From: Chalara sp. BL73
Taxonomy: Eukaryota > Ascomycota > Leotiomycetes > Helotiales
NCBI GenBank assembly: GCA_918026815.1
Contig: CAKJVC010000148.1
Span: 620,001 to 684,000, forward strand
Reading direction: 5' to 3'
Length of the DNA stretch: 64,000 nt
Shown here: positions 23,167 to 33,734 of the stretch, one piece after another
How the letters are laid out: each line of letters opens with the position of its first letter
How positions within the stretch are numbered: position 1 is the stretch's first letter
Made by a program: the position numbers and the translations under genes
Notes under the pieces: generated by a model
Databases searched by the model: none
The model's input: only the letters and a program-made list of their open reading frames with translations
Told to the model about the DNA's origin: nothing

Positions 23167-23917
23167 ATGTCTTGTAAGCACCTATCTCCAATCAAATTGA
23201 CAAACACCTAACACCCCACAGTCCTAACCGCATCCCACCACACCTCCGTAACTGCCGTCCTGCCACCCACCGTCAAGAAATACCACGTCCTGCGTCTCCT
23301 CCACGACACCAACCGGATGGTCAGCATGTCCCCCATAGTAACGGCGCACAAGCTCCTCCCCGCCTCCTCCTCCACCACCTTCTATGCCAAAGAACCCGCA
23401 GAATACCGGCCCAGGCCCGAAGAAGCCCCGTTCCCAGTCTACGAGATCACGGAAACGATGGGGGAGGGTGAGGAAGGCGGAGGCAGCTGGCGAGGCGGCT
23501 GGGCGAAACGGTTCATCCCCGAGAGCATCACGTACGAGACGGGGTTGCAGACGAAGGAGGACGGGCTGGTCTGTATCACGCATGCGGGCAGTATGTTATT
23601 TTTTTTTCTTCTTGATTCTCGGATATAATATATATACTTGAATGGAAGGGGGGACAGGGCTAACGCGGATAGTGGGTGTCCATTCCGTCACGACCTGGAC
23701 GATCCGCGAGGAAGATGGGAAGCTGGTTTTGGATGAGAAGGGAGTGGTTACCAGTAACAGGATGCTGATGAGCTTCATCAAGACCACGCTGCAGGAAAGC
23801 CATGAGAAGCTGGTGCGGGACGTGGTTGTGCTGCTGGAACAGGATGCCTCGGATGAGAAGGCCCCGACGATATCTCCTGCGCTGGATGCGACGACGGAGA
23901 CCGCGATTGCGGTGTAG
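23167..23917 (+). CDS. DUF7053 family protein (fungal SRPBCC-like)
   Basis: Three exons, 23167-23173 (only ATG TCT T), 23222-23590 and 23673-23917, give 206 residues. The introns are GTAAGC...CACAG (48 bases, CCTAAC branch) and GTATGT...GATAG (82 bases, GGCTAAC branch). The start MSFLTASHHTSVTAVLPP and the following VLRLLHDTNRMVSMSPIV are typical of this widespread ascomycete family. So are YEITE, the W-G-W-K-F-P-SITYE segment, the HAGMGVHSVTTWTIREE segment and the final LQESHEKLV. The fold is expected to be a helix-grip lipid- or ligand-binding domain; the ligand is unknown. An insertion of Gly/Glu (residues near 90) interrupts the domain. The gene converges on the DHA2 transporter. Confidence 0.85.
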
Positions 23918-24267
23918 GTTTGGGGATCGGGGAATGCTTGAGGCTAGGAGGCTTGGGCTTAGATGTATCGTAGGGTTGAATCTTAAATACGACACGTGGG
24001 AGTAGATATCGCTGGAATGATAGGACAAGCATTTAGCTGAGGAATATATCCGGCCGGTCTGAGATGGTATTCATTCCCCCTCTCCATTGTAAATAGTGGT
24101 GCTCTGAAATGTGGCCGCCTTAGCCATATATTACCTCTGTCTTCGGTATTTGTACATCATTTATTTATTATTATTATATACATGTACAGCAAATTATGAT
24201 ACATGAGCGGAGTGTTACAACCACCTTCTAGCCCCTTTCCTCAACCCCCATATATAGCCGATTCAAT
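23918..24267. other. Convergent intergenic region
   Basis: The 350 bases between the DUF7053 and DHA2 stop codons hold the 3' ends of both genes. An AT-rich tract (about 24150-24190) is consistent with polyadenylation signals. Nothing else was recognised. Confidence 0.45.
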
Positions 24268-26471
24268 CTACACCGCCGCGGCAGTCTCCTGTCCCGGCCC
24301 CTTCTTCACGCTCTTCCACTGCAGGCCCAACGCGCTGATGAACGCCGCGATAGCGCACGCGGCAGCAATCCAGTACGTATCGGTCAAGGCATCCACATAC
24401 GCGTGCAAGATCCCCATCAACGCGCCTTCTTGATGCATGCCCCGCAGGATCCCGCGGATCTCCGTGGCGCCGCTGTGCAGGAAGGTCTGGGCGCCGGCCT
24501 CGCCGAGCTCAGGCGCGTATTCGCGGATGCCGTCAAGCAGGCCGTTGGTGAAGAGGGATTGCGCCACCGCGATGAAGACGGCGCCGCCGAGCTGCTGGAA
24601 AAACGAGATGCACGCCGTGGCCACGGCGACGTCGGCGAGCGGGAGCACGGTCTGCACTACGAGGATGCCGCCTTGGAAACCGACGCCCGTGCCGAGACCG
24701 CTGAGGACCTGGTAGCCGATCCATTTGGCGCTGTTGGTGTAGAGGGAGAAGGTCGTTATGAGGGCGGCGCCGCTGGGAGGGATTAGCGATGCGGACGGGG
24801 TCAGGTGTAGGTAGAGGAGGCGGGATGTGCGCCGGGAGCGAAAATCGTTTGACGCGGAGAGGGAACTTACATGGCGAAGAGGATCATGCATACGAGCATC
24901 ACAGGGACGTAGTATCCTATCATAGTTATGAGCGCGCCTGTCCCAATGGAGGAGAGCACGGTCGCGAGGAGGAGAGGGAGGAGCTGAATCCCGGCTTTGG
25001 TGGCGGAGGAACCCTTTACCGACTGGAAATAGATGGCTAGGTAGTATATCTGGGCGAAGAAGCCGGCGCCGAAGAAGAACGCGAATGCCATTGCGAATAT
25101 AACGTTGCGGTCTTTGAAGAGCCGAGGGGGGAGGGTTGCAGATTCGCCGGCGCGGATCTGCGAATAGATGAAAATGATTCCAAGAACACCTGTGGTGACG
25201 AAGAGGCCGACGATGCGTCCGCTAGACCATGCGTATTTGGATCCGCCCCATTGCAATGCGAGTAGCATCGAGATGACGGCTGGCATGATGATGGATGCGC
25301 CGACGAGGTCTAGCTTGAGGATTCGCTTGGTGATAGGAAGATTTTCCGGGTTGTTATCACGTTTGATATGGAGAAGGAAGACGATGACCGCAATGGTAAT
25401 TGCTCCAATAGGCACGCTAAGCTTAAGTTAGTCGATGTATCCAAATGTATTTTATATCTCTTACTTGATGTAGAAGCACCACCGCCAAGTCACCTTATCA
25501 CTGTTTCTGTTAGAAAGCGCCATTCGAAGTAATATTTGGCACTAACGTGAACACGCCTCCGAGGAGAGGGCCAGCGACGGAGGCGATACCCCACATCCCT
25601 CCGATGATTCCAAAGGCTGCCGGTCTTTTTTGCAGTGGTACTACATAAGTTCATGAGTATATCTGCCATGCCATCCTATCCCTTTTCGTGAGGGCAACCG
25701 GAAACCTACAGCAATATGCCATGATGACAATAGCACCGGAAAAGAGCCCGCCGCATCCAATTCCTGCGATGGCTCTCCCAATTATCAATGCAGTACTGTT
25801 TGGCGCAGTGGCACAAACTAGGGAACTAGCAGGTCTCAGCAGGCGATATAAGTATACGATGAGAAGAAGTACTGACCCAATCTCAAACAGTGTAATTGCC
25901 GTGACAAATGTCCATTTGATCTGAGATGGTAAGTTTGCATTCTGCATAAAGAGCATGGGTAACTTGCATCAAAGATGGTATATATGCGGCCAAAGGTCGG
26001 TTGAAGGGCCGTAGACGTCAGCAAGTACGCGCTTCCATACCTGGCACAATATCAGAGCCGTCATGGGATAGAATTTGAGAGAAATTACCAGCCAATATCT
26101 GTGATGGAGTTAAACTGATCGGTGATCTTTGGAATTGCTGTGGCGAGAATAGTATTATCTAAAGCAACCAGGAAGACAGCCAGGCATAAACCCAACATCA
26201 GCACGACCAGCTTCATCCCATGTGGATAGTCCATATCATCCTCATTCGAGTTTCCTGGCTTCGCTTTCTCTTCGTCGACTACAGCATCATCTCCAAGCTG
26301 GGATGCGGTACTCTGCTTCTCCTTCTCACTTCCAGCGTCCAACTCCTTTTCTCCCCCGTTCTGGTAGGCATCATCCTTCACGCGCTCGTTAACATCGTAC
26401 TTTGAGTCGCTAGCCGTGTCCGTGGTAGATGTCTCTTTTGATCGCGCAGGGTCTGGTATATCATTTGTCAT
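24268..26471 (-). CDS. MFS drug:H+ antiporter-2 (DHA2, 14 TM) efflux pump
   Basis: Eight exons sum to 1797 bases, 598 residues; the main ones are 26089-26471, 25968-26040, 25877-25920, 25710-25825, about 25547-25640, a 36-base exon near 25465-25500, 24871-25416 and 24268-24772. The first 85 residues are a charged cytosolic tail. TM1 contains the DHA2 motif [14 protein letters not shown]. Next come [15 protein letters not shown], the FGRIYT loop, [14 protein letters not shown] (motif C), and WRWCFYINVPIGA before TM7. The last six helices are regular. The second intron uses a GC donor (GCAAGT, 25967-25962). The family exports drugs and fungal secondary metabolites or toxins by proton antiport. 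No biosynthetic backbone gene lies beside it, so a general resistance role is more likely than cluster self-protection. Confidence 0.9.
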
Positions 26472-28681
26472 CCTGCTCGAAGCGAACGGGTGGCCTCGGG
26501 TCGAATGTGCTCTCGCGAAAAAAATAATATATCAAAACGAAAACGTAGTAGAAAGTCTTTGTCTATACAGCATCCCTCAACGAGATACGAATTTGAAGTA
26601 AGAAAGAAATAAAGATAATGTCTTTGTAAATGTCCAAGGGAAGGAAAAGTAAAAGCGAGCATAGTCCTACCCCTCTGTTTACGATGTAGGCAACCATATA
26701 TAATCTCGATGTGGTATCATGGTCGACGCCGACAAAAGCCATGCTAGGGCGACATGGTAGCTGATTTGCTGGGGTCGGGGTAAAATTCCAATCTACGGGG
26801 TAAGCCGAACTTTAATTTCTAGATGACCTAACACGCGAAATCTGATCTCTTTCCCAAACCACCATCATTGCCTCATGTTTAGACACAGGATGCTTACGTC
26901 GTGAGGCCTTTCGCGACAACAAAAGACAGTCAACAGTATGGTCAGATGGATTTGGATATTCGTCATGCCAGAGCGGGCCAGCAATCACAGCCAACGGCGA
27001 GGCGGAAGGGAGACGATTGCCAGATCCCCACAGCAAGCTGTCCTCTTCATCCCAACAAGGAAATTTAAATAGCCAGCAGCAGCAGCATCATCATCATCAT
27101 CATCATCAGGATGGTTCTGCTACTGGCTGCTGCACCAAGATCATCTCTTCGCAGATGGAGAAACAGCCCTTCGCATTGGATAGACTTCTTGGCGGCTGAA
27201 CGCCATATCGTTTGGTGAGAGATGGATGCGTCCGACATGCTCTGTACCGAAAACGACGACGTTGATCCCTTTCGAAGGCGGCTCACCAAAGTGGTGTGTG
27301 AATTCTTTTTGTTTGCTTACTTGCTCTTGAGAAGTCCGGCCGCTAAAAACTTCCTTTTAGAAGCTAGCCTGGTGGTCTGTTCATCTTTGATTACTAAAGA
27401 TATATTTTGATTGCTGTTTCATTTCTGTTTCCATTATTCCCAGTTCCTTCCCCTCCTCCCCATTTTCCGGGGGGGGGGCTGGCTGATGCGCAGCCCCGTG
27501 ACACCGCGAGGTCCCAGAAAACGTCTACCACGCACGCGTCTGGTTCCCGCTCAATCACTTAAGCGAAAGGCGAAGGCGCAGGGGGGGGAGACGACGACCC
27601 GGAAAAAGCCAGGCAGAACGTCACCACATCAAAAAACCCAATTTTTTTTTTTCTTCTTCTTCTTTGGCTCACAGAAATACAGAACATCACAAAAGAAACC
27701 ATACAACAACGAACCCCGCTCACCGATTCCTACCTTTTGACCATCTGATCCCTTTCTCTCCCCAATTACATATCCTCATCACTTATTTGCTTCCTTTTCC
27801 TCTGGGAGACATCACATCTCAGCTCCGGATGTGGAGAGGCTAGAAGAGGCCTGCCCAGGAACAAGGGTCGATCCTGCCGTTCTGACCGCTGCTTTCTTCT
27901 CCTCCCTCCCCCTCTCTCTCTATCTCTCTCGCTCCCGTTTCACTCTTTTTCTCCACATCTTCATTCGTCCTTACTAGCTTCCCATTGTCTGTTGCTGACT
28001 ACATCTTTTTCCTACCTGCATGTCACGTCACCTTACCTCACCTATTCCTACTTCCTTCTCCAACACCTTTCTTTAGCTCTATCAGTTTTCCTGCACCTGT
28101 AGTTCAAAAATGAACATGGCTGCTTAGTTTCGACCATCTGTCACAAATCTCAATTGGCACACCGTCTCAATCTGTGGTAGATTGCCACCCACCCCAAATT
28201 GATCAGATATCACTGGCGCCAGAGAAGTGTGCAAAGACAAACGGCATCCTACGAATCACGGTCAGTATGATACATCCTTTTTTGCACTTTTCGCTTGCTT
28301 CCATTTGACCACGTCACTGCTGTACCAGATTGGTCAAGGACATTCTTCCCGGGATGCTACATTGCATGCTCCCTTAACCAGCACTTTGCACAAAACATGA
28401 CTGGTCATATGGCATATCTCAAATTTGCTCATATAACCTTCAAGCAGTTCTCATTCACTGATAGGTCTTTGGCAGACACTAAGCAACTCACTACTCACTG
28501 ACTTCAGATATCCTCAACAGATCCATATTGTTCGAAACAGGCTCTTCTATACACTTCTCTGCCCCCAGACCGAGCTCCTCCTTACTCATAAACGAAGAAA
28601 AGCGAGCACTATCATATTTGCGCTCACCTTTTGCACAGACCGAGAGTCTCTTTCTACACTCAATCTAAACAACGTGAAATT
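26472..28681. promoter_or_regulatory. Long divergent region; Argonaute leader
   Basis: About 2.2 kb between the divergent DHA2 and Argonaute starts. It holds a CAG/CAT triplet tract (27073-27108), G- and T-runs (27470-27480, 27640-27662), and a strongly pyrimidine-rich block at about 27890-27960. Such CT-rich tracts are common just upstream of transcription starts in filamentous fungi, so the Argonaute mRNA probably starts near 27.9 kb with a leader of several hundred bases. Open frames inside (27017-27740, 28295-28501) have no family features. Confidence 0.45.
27073..27108. repeat. CAG/CAT triplet microsatellite
   Basis: A compound tract of four CAG units followed by seven or eight CAT units lies in non-coding sequence upstream of Argonaute. 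It is of the kind that varies in length between strains. Confidence 0.9.
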
Positions 28682-31600
28682 ATGTCCGGCCACGGAGGAC
28701 GCGGTGGAGGTGGAGGCAGAGGCAGAGGTGGCGGGGGACGTGGCGGTAGTGACCGCGGAGGGGGAGGAAGCTTCCGTGGTAGTGATCGTGGAGGAGGAGG
28801 CTTCCGTGGTGGTGACCGAGGCCGTGGAGGAGGCGGAAGGGGAGGCGGACGTGGAGGCGCGGATGTTCGAGTTTTCAGGTGAGCACTATTTTGTAACAAA
28901 TTGCTCAACCAGGGACTCATAAGCTTCAGGGACCCAAAAGCTCCACTCGCTCCACCAGATGGGGTGGTCATGAATATCGAGAACACATATATGAAGAATG
29001 TTTCTGGGATTGGAGGTCTCTCGCTGAAGGACAACCCACAGTTTCCTGAACGTCCAGGCCATGGCACCGCGGGTTCGTGCTCTGAGCTTTTTCGAAGCTT
29101 CTCTAGCTAATTCTCTCAAACTTGTAGGAAAGAAGATTGCTGTCTATGCAAATTATCTCAAGGTTACTCCCCAGCCAGGCCTTGAGCTAACCCGCTATCA
29201 TGTGGAAATTTCGCCGGAGGCGAAAGGCAAGAAGCTAACTCGGATCTTCCAGCTGCTTCGCGAGTCAGTACTCTGATCTACACTTGAAATTGTGCTAACA
29301 AGAACGATAGACTGCCAGACTTCACTCGTGTTGCCACAGAATGGAAATCATTCATTGTGTCAAAACAACCCTTGTCCATTCCGGACCCCTACCTTGTGGA
29401 CATTATCTATCGTGGAGATGCGGAAGATGAGCCTTTGGAGAATGCGCCGACCTACAAAGTGAGGGTGATCAACCCGACGCCTCTCAGCGTTGGCAATTTT
29501 GTCAGCTATCTTTGCGCAACTAGTAGGACACCAGAATTTCCAAATAAAGCCGAAGTAATCCAAGGTTTGAATGCCTTGTTCGGACACTACCCACACGCAA
29601 ACTCGGGAGTGTCCTCAATCGGCCAAAACAGGTACTTCTCAATTGATCGCAATCCGGCCAATCTCAAAGTACTAGGTGGTGGACTAGAATCGCTCCGAGG
29701 GTACTACCAAAGTCTTCGACCAGCAACCGGAGGCCTACTTCTGAATATCAATGTCACCCATGGCGTCTTTCTGGAGCCTGTACGTTTGGACTTGATTTAT
29801 CCGAGAATTGGAACGGGGAACAAGACAACTCTGCAGAAGAAGCTAAACAAGATTCAGGTGAAGGTACTTCATCTCCCTCCCAAGCTCTCCAAAAAGACGA
29901 AGAGGGAGATTCCCAGACTCAAGTCTATTTTTGGTTTGGCTCATCCCCAAGATGGCCGCTCAGATGCAAATCCACCGCAGGTGCCCTACCATGGTGCATC
30001 TGCGTCAGAAGTGAAATTCTGGCTAGGGCCTGTACCACCACCAGCAGCAGCATCTGGTGCGAAAGCCCCCAAGAAATCAACTGGATCTGCATTGCCTCAA
30101 AACGCCTACATTTCTGTTTATGATTTTTTCCGGAAGAAATACCCAGCTTTTCAACTGAAAGGAAGCAATCCTGTGGTCAATGTCGGAAATCGGGAGCGTC
30201 CAACGTACCTTCCAGCAGAGGTGTGCGAGGTCATACCCGGCCAAACGATCAAGCGCCGCCTGAGTCCTGCACAGACCCAAGAAATGATTACTTTTGCTTG
30301 TCGAAAGCCCTGGGAAAATGGAATCTCAATTGTAGAAGATGGCAAGGCAGTTCTCGGCCTAAACCCCGATTCGGTCTCTCCCCTAGGCCACTTCGGTCTT
30401 CAAGTTGGCACCAGTCTGGTTACAGTTGCAGCACGAGTGTTGCCATCTCCTACTATCAAGTATAAGACTCTTGACAATAAGGAGAAGAATCTTAATGTTA
30501 GTGGTGGCCAATGGAATATGGCTAGTATCAAGTTTCACACTGGCAGTAATCTTGGACCATGGACATATATCCTTTTCCGCTCCAATACCGGCAGAAATCC
30601 GGATCCTCAGTACGTATATGACACGGTCCAAAATTTCAAGCGATTCTTGCAGACCGCAGGAATCAATTCTTCCGGCTTCATTACGCAACAGCAGCCTGCG
30701 ATAATTGATCTTCATGAAGGGGAGGAGGCCCGGAATGATGCTATCATCAAAGACATTTTCCGCCGAATGTATTCAAGCCCACACAAGCCAAGATTCGTGC
30801 TTTGTGTCTTGCCATACCGTGACGTTGCGATCTACAATAGCATTAAAACTACTGCAGATACAAAGGCAGGCATTAATACTGTCTGTGTTGTGGCTCAGAA
30901 GTTCTTGAAGGAGCAGCGACAGGAACAGTACTTTGGTAATGTCAGCCTGAAGTTTAACCTCAAGGCTGGTGGCATCAACCAGACCATCGACCCGGCGAGG
31001 ATGGGCATCGTAGGGGAGGGAAAAACAATGGTCGTGGGTATTGATGTGACCCATCCGTCCCCTGGGTCAAAGGAAACGGCCCCAAGTGCCGCTGCAGTGG
31101 TTGCGAGCGTTGACAGGTTTCTTGGCCAATGGCCAGCAACATTCAGTATTCAAGAAGGCAAGAAGGAGACTGTTGTCGCTCTGGAGAGTATGTTCTTGTC
31201 TCGCCTGAATGTCTGGGAAAGCAAGAACAAATCACTGCCAGAGAATATCATCATCTATCGAGATGGTGTATCTGAGGGTCAATATCAAATCCTCTTGAAC
31301 GAGGAGCTACCTTCGGTGAGAAAGGCTTGCCAGCGCAAGTATCCTGCCACGGCGACGAAGCAAGGATTACCCAAAATCGCTATCATTGTCTGTGGTAAGC
31401 GTCACCATACCCGTTTCTATCCCACTGTGGAAGGGGAGGCGGATCGATCTTCGAATTGCGGCCCAGGCACGGTCGTTGACCGTGGTGTGACTGAAGTCCG
31501 TGGTTGGGATTTTTTCTTGCAACCTCATGCCTGTCTGCAAGGCACCGCTAGAAGTTGCCATTACTATGTCGTTCTGGACGAAGTATTTAGGGGACGCCAG

Positions 31601-31876
31601 TTCAAGCACCCTCACCAGAACCATGCTGATGCTCTGGAGGAATTAACGAACAACATGTGCCATTTATTTGGCCGTGCCACCAAGGCAGTTAGCCTGTGCC
31701 CGCCGGCATACTATGCTGACTTGCTCTGCGAGCGTTTGAGATGTTATCTTTCTGATCAGTTTGATCCAAATGATAGCTCAGCCACCGCAAGCGTTGCCAG
31801 TGGAGGTGCGCCACCGCCACCCAGCTTTGATATCAACGTTGCGCCTGACGTAGCGAACTCAATGTTTTACGTCTAG
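28682..31876 (+). CDS. Argonaute protein (QDE-2/AGO family)
   Basis: Four exons, 28682-28878, 28930-29072, 29128-29263 and 29311-31876, sum to 3042 bases, 1013 residues. The start MSGHGGRGGGGG opens a Gly/Arg-rich (RGG) region of about 60 residues, a likely site of arginine methylation and RNA or Tudor binding. The N domain follows (KKIAVYANYLKV ... YHVEISPE), then the linker, PAZ (near 430-560, with NPVVNVG and YLPAEVCEV), MID and PIWI. PIWI shows GIDVTHPSPGS, the TVVALESMF segment, IIYRDGVSEGQY, and CPPAYYADLL. This gives a likely catalytic set of D, E, D and a final D, as in fungal QDE-2, in place of the animal His. Slicer activity and small-RNA-guided quelling or antiviral silencing are expected from family. 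The full length and intact motifs argue for a working RNAi pathway in this organism. Confidence 0.95.
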
Positions 31877-32420
31877 ACTACCTAGGATGGTTCTCCTTGC
31901 CAACTGGCATATTTTTTTCCCCCCCAATTCGTTCTCTGATGTCTACGAGCGTCTTTTCCTGAATCGTCTCCGTGCCTGCAATGTCCCCCGACCTTGTCAG
32001 GCATGTTCTTTATGCACTTATGCAGCCAACCTTTCTTTAAATTGTCTGTCGCTACCGTTCGATTTCACGAACATTCTCCATCCTCGTTAAGGCTCAATCT
32101 GGACTAAGAATCTACAGGATCAACTTGACCAGCTCAACAATCTACTTCCTGCCTAAATCTTCGGTCATCTTTGTGATCAGGTTTAGGTTCATCTTAGATC
32201 AATTTTAATGATATGACAATAAAACTCTTTTTTTGGGCCTAACCATATTGTCCGTCGTGCTTGGCTGTATTTTCTTTTCTGTGAGTCTGAGACGCGAACC
32301 AAATTGAGCGTCATTCCTGAAAAATACCACATTCCAGAATGACAACTCCATCTTCTACCTGGCTTTCCCTATCCCCCTCACCAAAATTTCCCTATCTCAC
32401 ATAGCCTACATCCATCTGCC
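31877..32420. other. Argonaute 3' flank
   Basis: These are 544 bases downstream of the Argonaute stop with pyrimidine-rich and AT-rich patches consistent with a 3' UTR (AATAAAAC-like sequence near 32216) and the promoter of the next gene. No exon was recognised. Confidence 0.45.
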
Positions 32421-33066
32421 ATGCATTTCCTCTCCATCCTCCTACCCATCACCCTCCTTCTCACCAGCGTATCCGCGCTGCCACCACCCCAACCTAAATC
32501 TCCGCCTCCGTCCCCTCCAAACCCGGGAATCAAACAAGGCGCGCTGCCGCGTCCACCCGCAGCCAAACCACCAGCACCCGCCAAACCGGCCCCCAAGCCG
32601 CCCGCCAGCTGCATCACCTTCCACGCCCGCGCCCCCTACAACGACGACCTCCCGTTCGAGGCGAGCATCACCCACAACGGCAGGCTTACCTGCTGGATCA
32701 GCATGAGCTACGCCAAGCACATGCAGATCCAGCGGGGCAGGAAGGTCGTCCGCACGCGCGGCGACGGCAAGGATGGCATGCAGTGGGAGTTTTTGCCGTG
32801 GGATTTTGAGTGCCTGGATGGGTTTTTTGGGCGGGCGGGGATTGGTGAGTTTTTTTTTTTTTTTTGGGAACTGGTTGATGCGAGGGGGGGAAGGGGAACG
32901 AGGGAAATGCGGCTAATGGCTGATAGGGAGGAGGAGCTATCATTATCGCGCTAAAGGCCAGGATATCTCGTTCGTGGCGGAGATCAAGGAGGACGTTCTT
33001 GGTGGCGCATATTTGTATCGGAAGCAGGTTGGCACTTGCCAGGGGAAGTTGGGGTGGGCGGTTTGA
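32421..33066 (+). CDS. Secreted proline-rich hypothetical protein
   Basis: Two exons, 32421-32844 and 32927-33066, make 187 residues. The intron (GTGAGT donor, GGCTAAT branch, GATAG acceptor) contains a run of 15 T. An N-terminal signal peptide (MHFLSILLPITLLLTSVSA) is followed by about 40 residues of Pro/Lys/Ala-rich linker. A domain of about 120 residues with four cysteines follows (CITFHARAPYNDDLPFEASI, LTCWISMSYAKHM, FECLDG, VGTCQGKLGWAV). The sequence is markedly more GC-rich than its flanks. I do not recognise a family. The layout of signal, proline linker and small disulfide domain suggests a cell-wall or extracellular protein, possibly an effector candidate. Confidence 0.75.
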
Positions 33067-33734
33067 TCTGCCTTGATAGGACTGGCAGAAGAGCGAAATG
33101 GAACGGGATGACGGGAGCTTAGAGCGGGGGTGATGGGTGATGGGTTCTATGGCTCAGGAAGGGAGGGGAACGTGGAACATGGATATTATATATGGTACTG
33201 GATGCTGGATCCTGCAAGGATATGTCATAAGGGAACTTTGCAAATGTGCAAGCGAGGTAGAGTGGACTTGAGATCAAGTATGCTTTGCTTGCATATCGAA
33301 ACTGGTGGATGAGGATTTTGGGTTATAACCTGGCACAGGATGGCTTGGGTCTGATTGCGATAGCGCTTATAGAATTTAAGTCTCCTCGTTTTGTACCGCG
33401 CTAGCAGAATGTAGTCGGCATGTCAAAGAGAATCATACTAGGTATGAATAATGCAAAAGAGTGGTATATCTGTGCCCCCAAAACGCCAGCGCACTCAGTC
33501 ATCAAACGCATCGCTAAAACAGCCACCAACGCTGTTGCAAGATGTCCTCCAAAATAGGTAATCACAACTACACTACCTTGGACCCAAAACTTTTGAGATT
33601 TTTGCATACACCTAAGGCCTCGTCCTTCTGTTTCCCACCATCATTGACGTGGGGCAAAACTTTCTTTGGATAATGACTTATCTCATAGCAGTACTCGAAC
33701 CTGACGTATTAGAAAGGCAACTAATAGAAGATGT
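33067..33734. other. Convergent intergenic region
   Basis: These 668 bases lie between the stop codons of the secreted protein gene and the Usp gene. The short open frames (33130-33312, 33401-33607) carry no features. Nothing else was recognised. Confidence 0.45.

Noticed and set aside
28660..29067. Minus-strand open frame of 135 codons, very proline-rich, over the Argonaute start
   Set aside because: It is the antisense shadow of the Gly/Arg-rich first exon of Argonaute; no start context or splice continuity.
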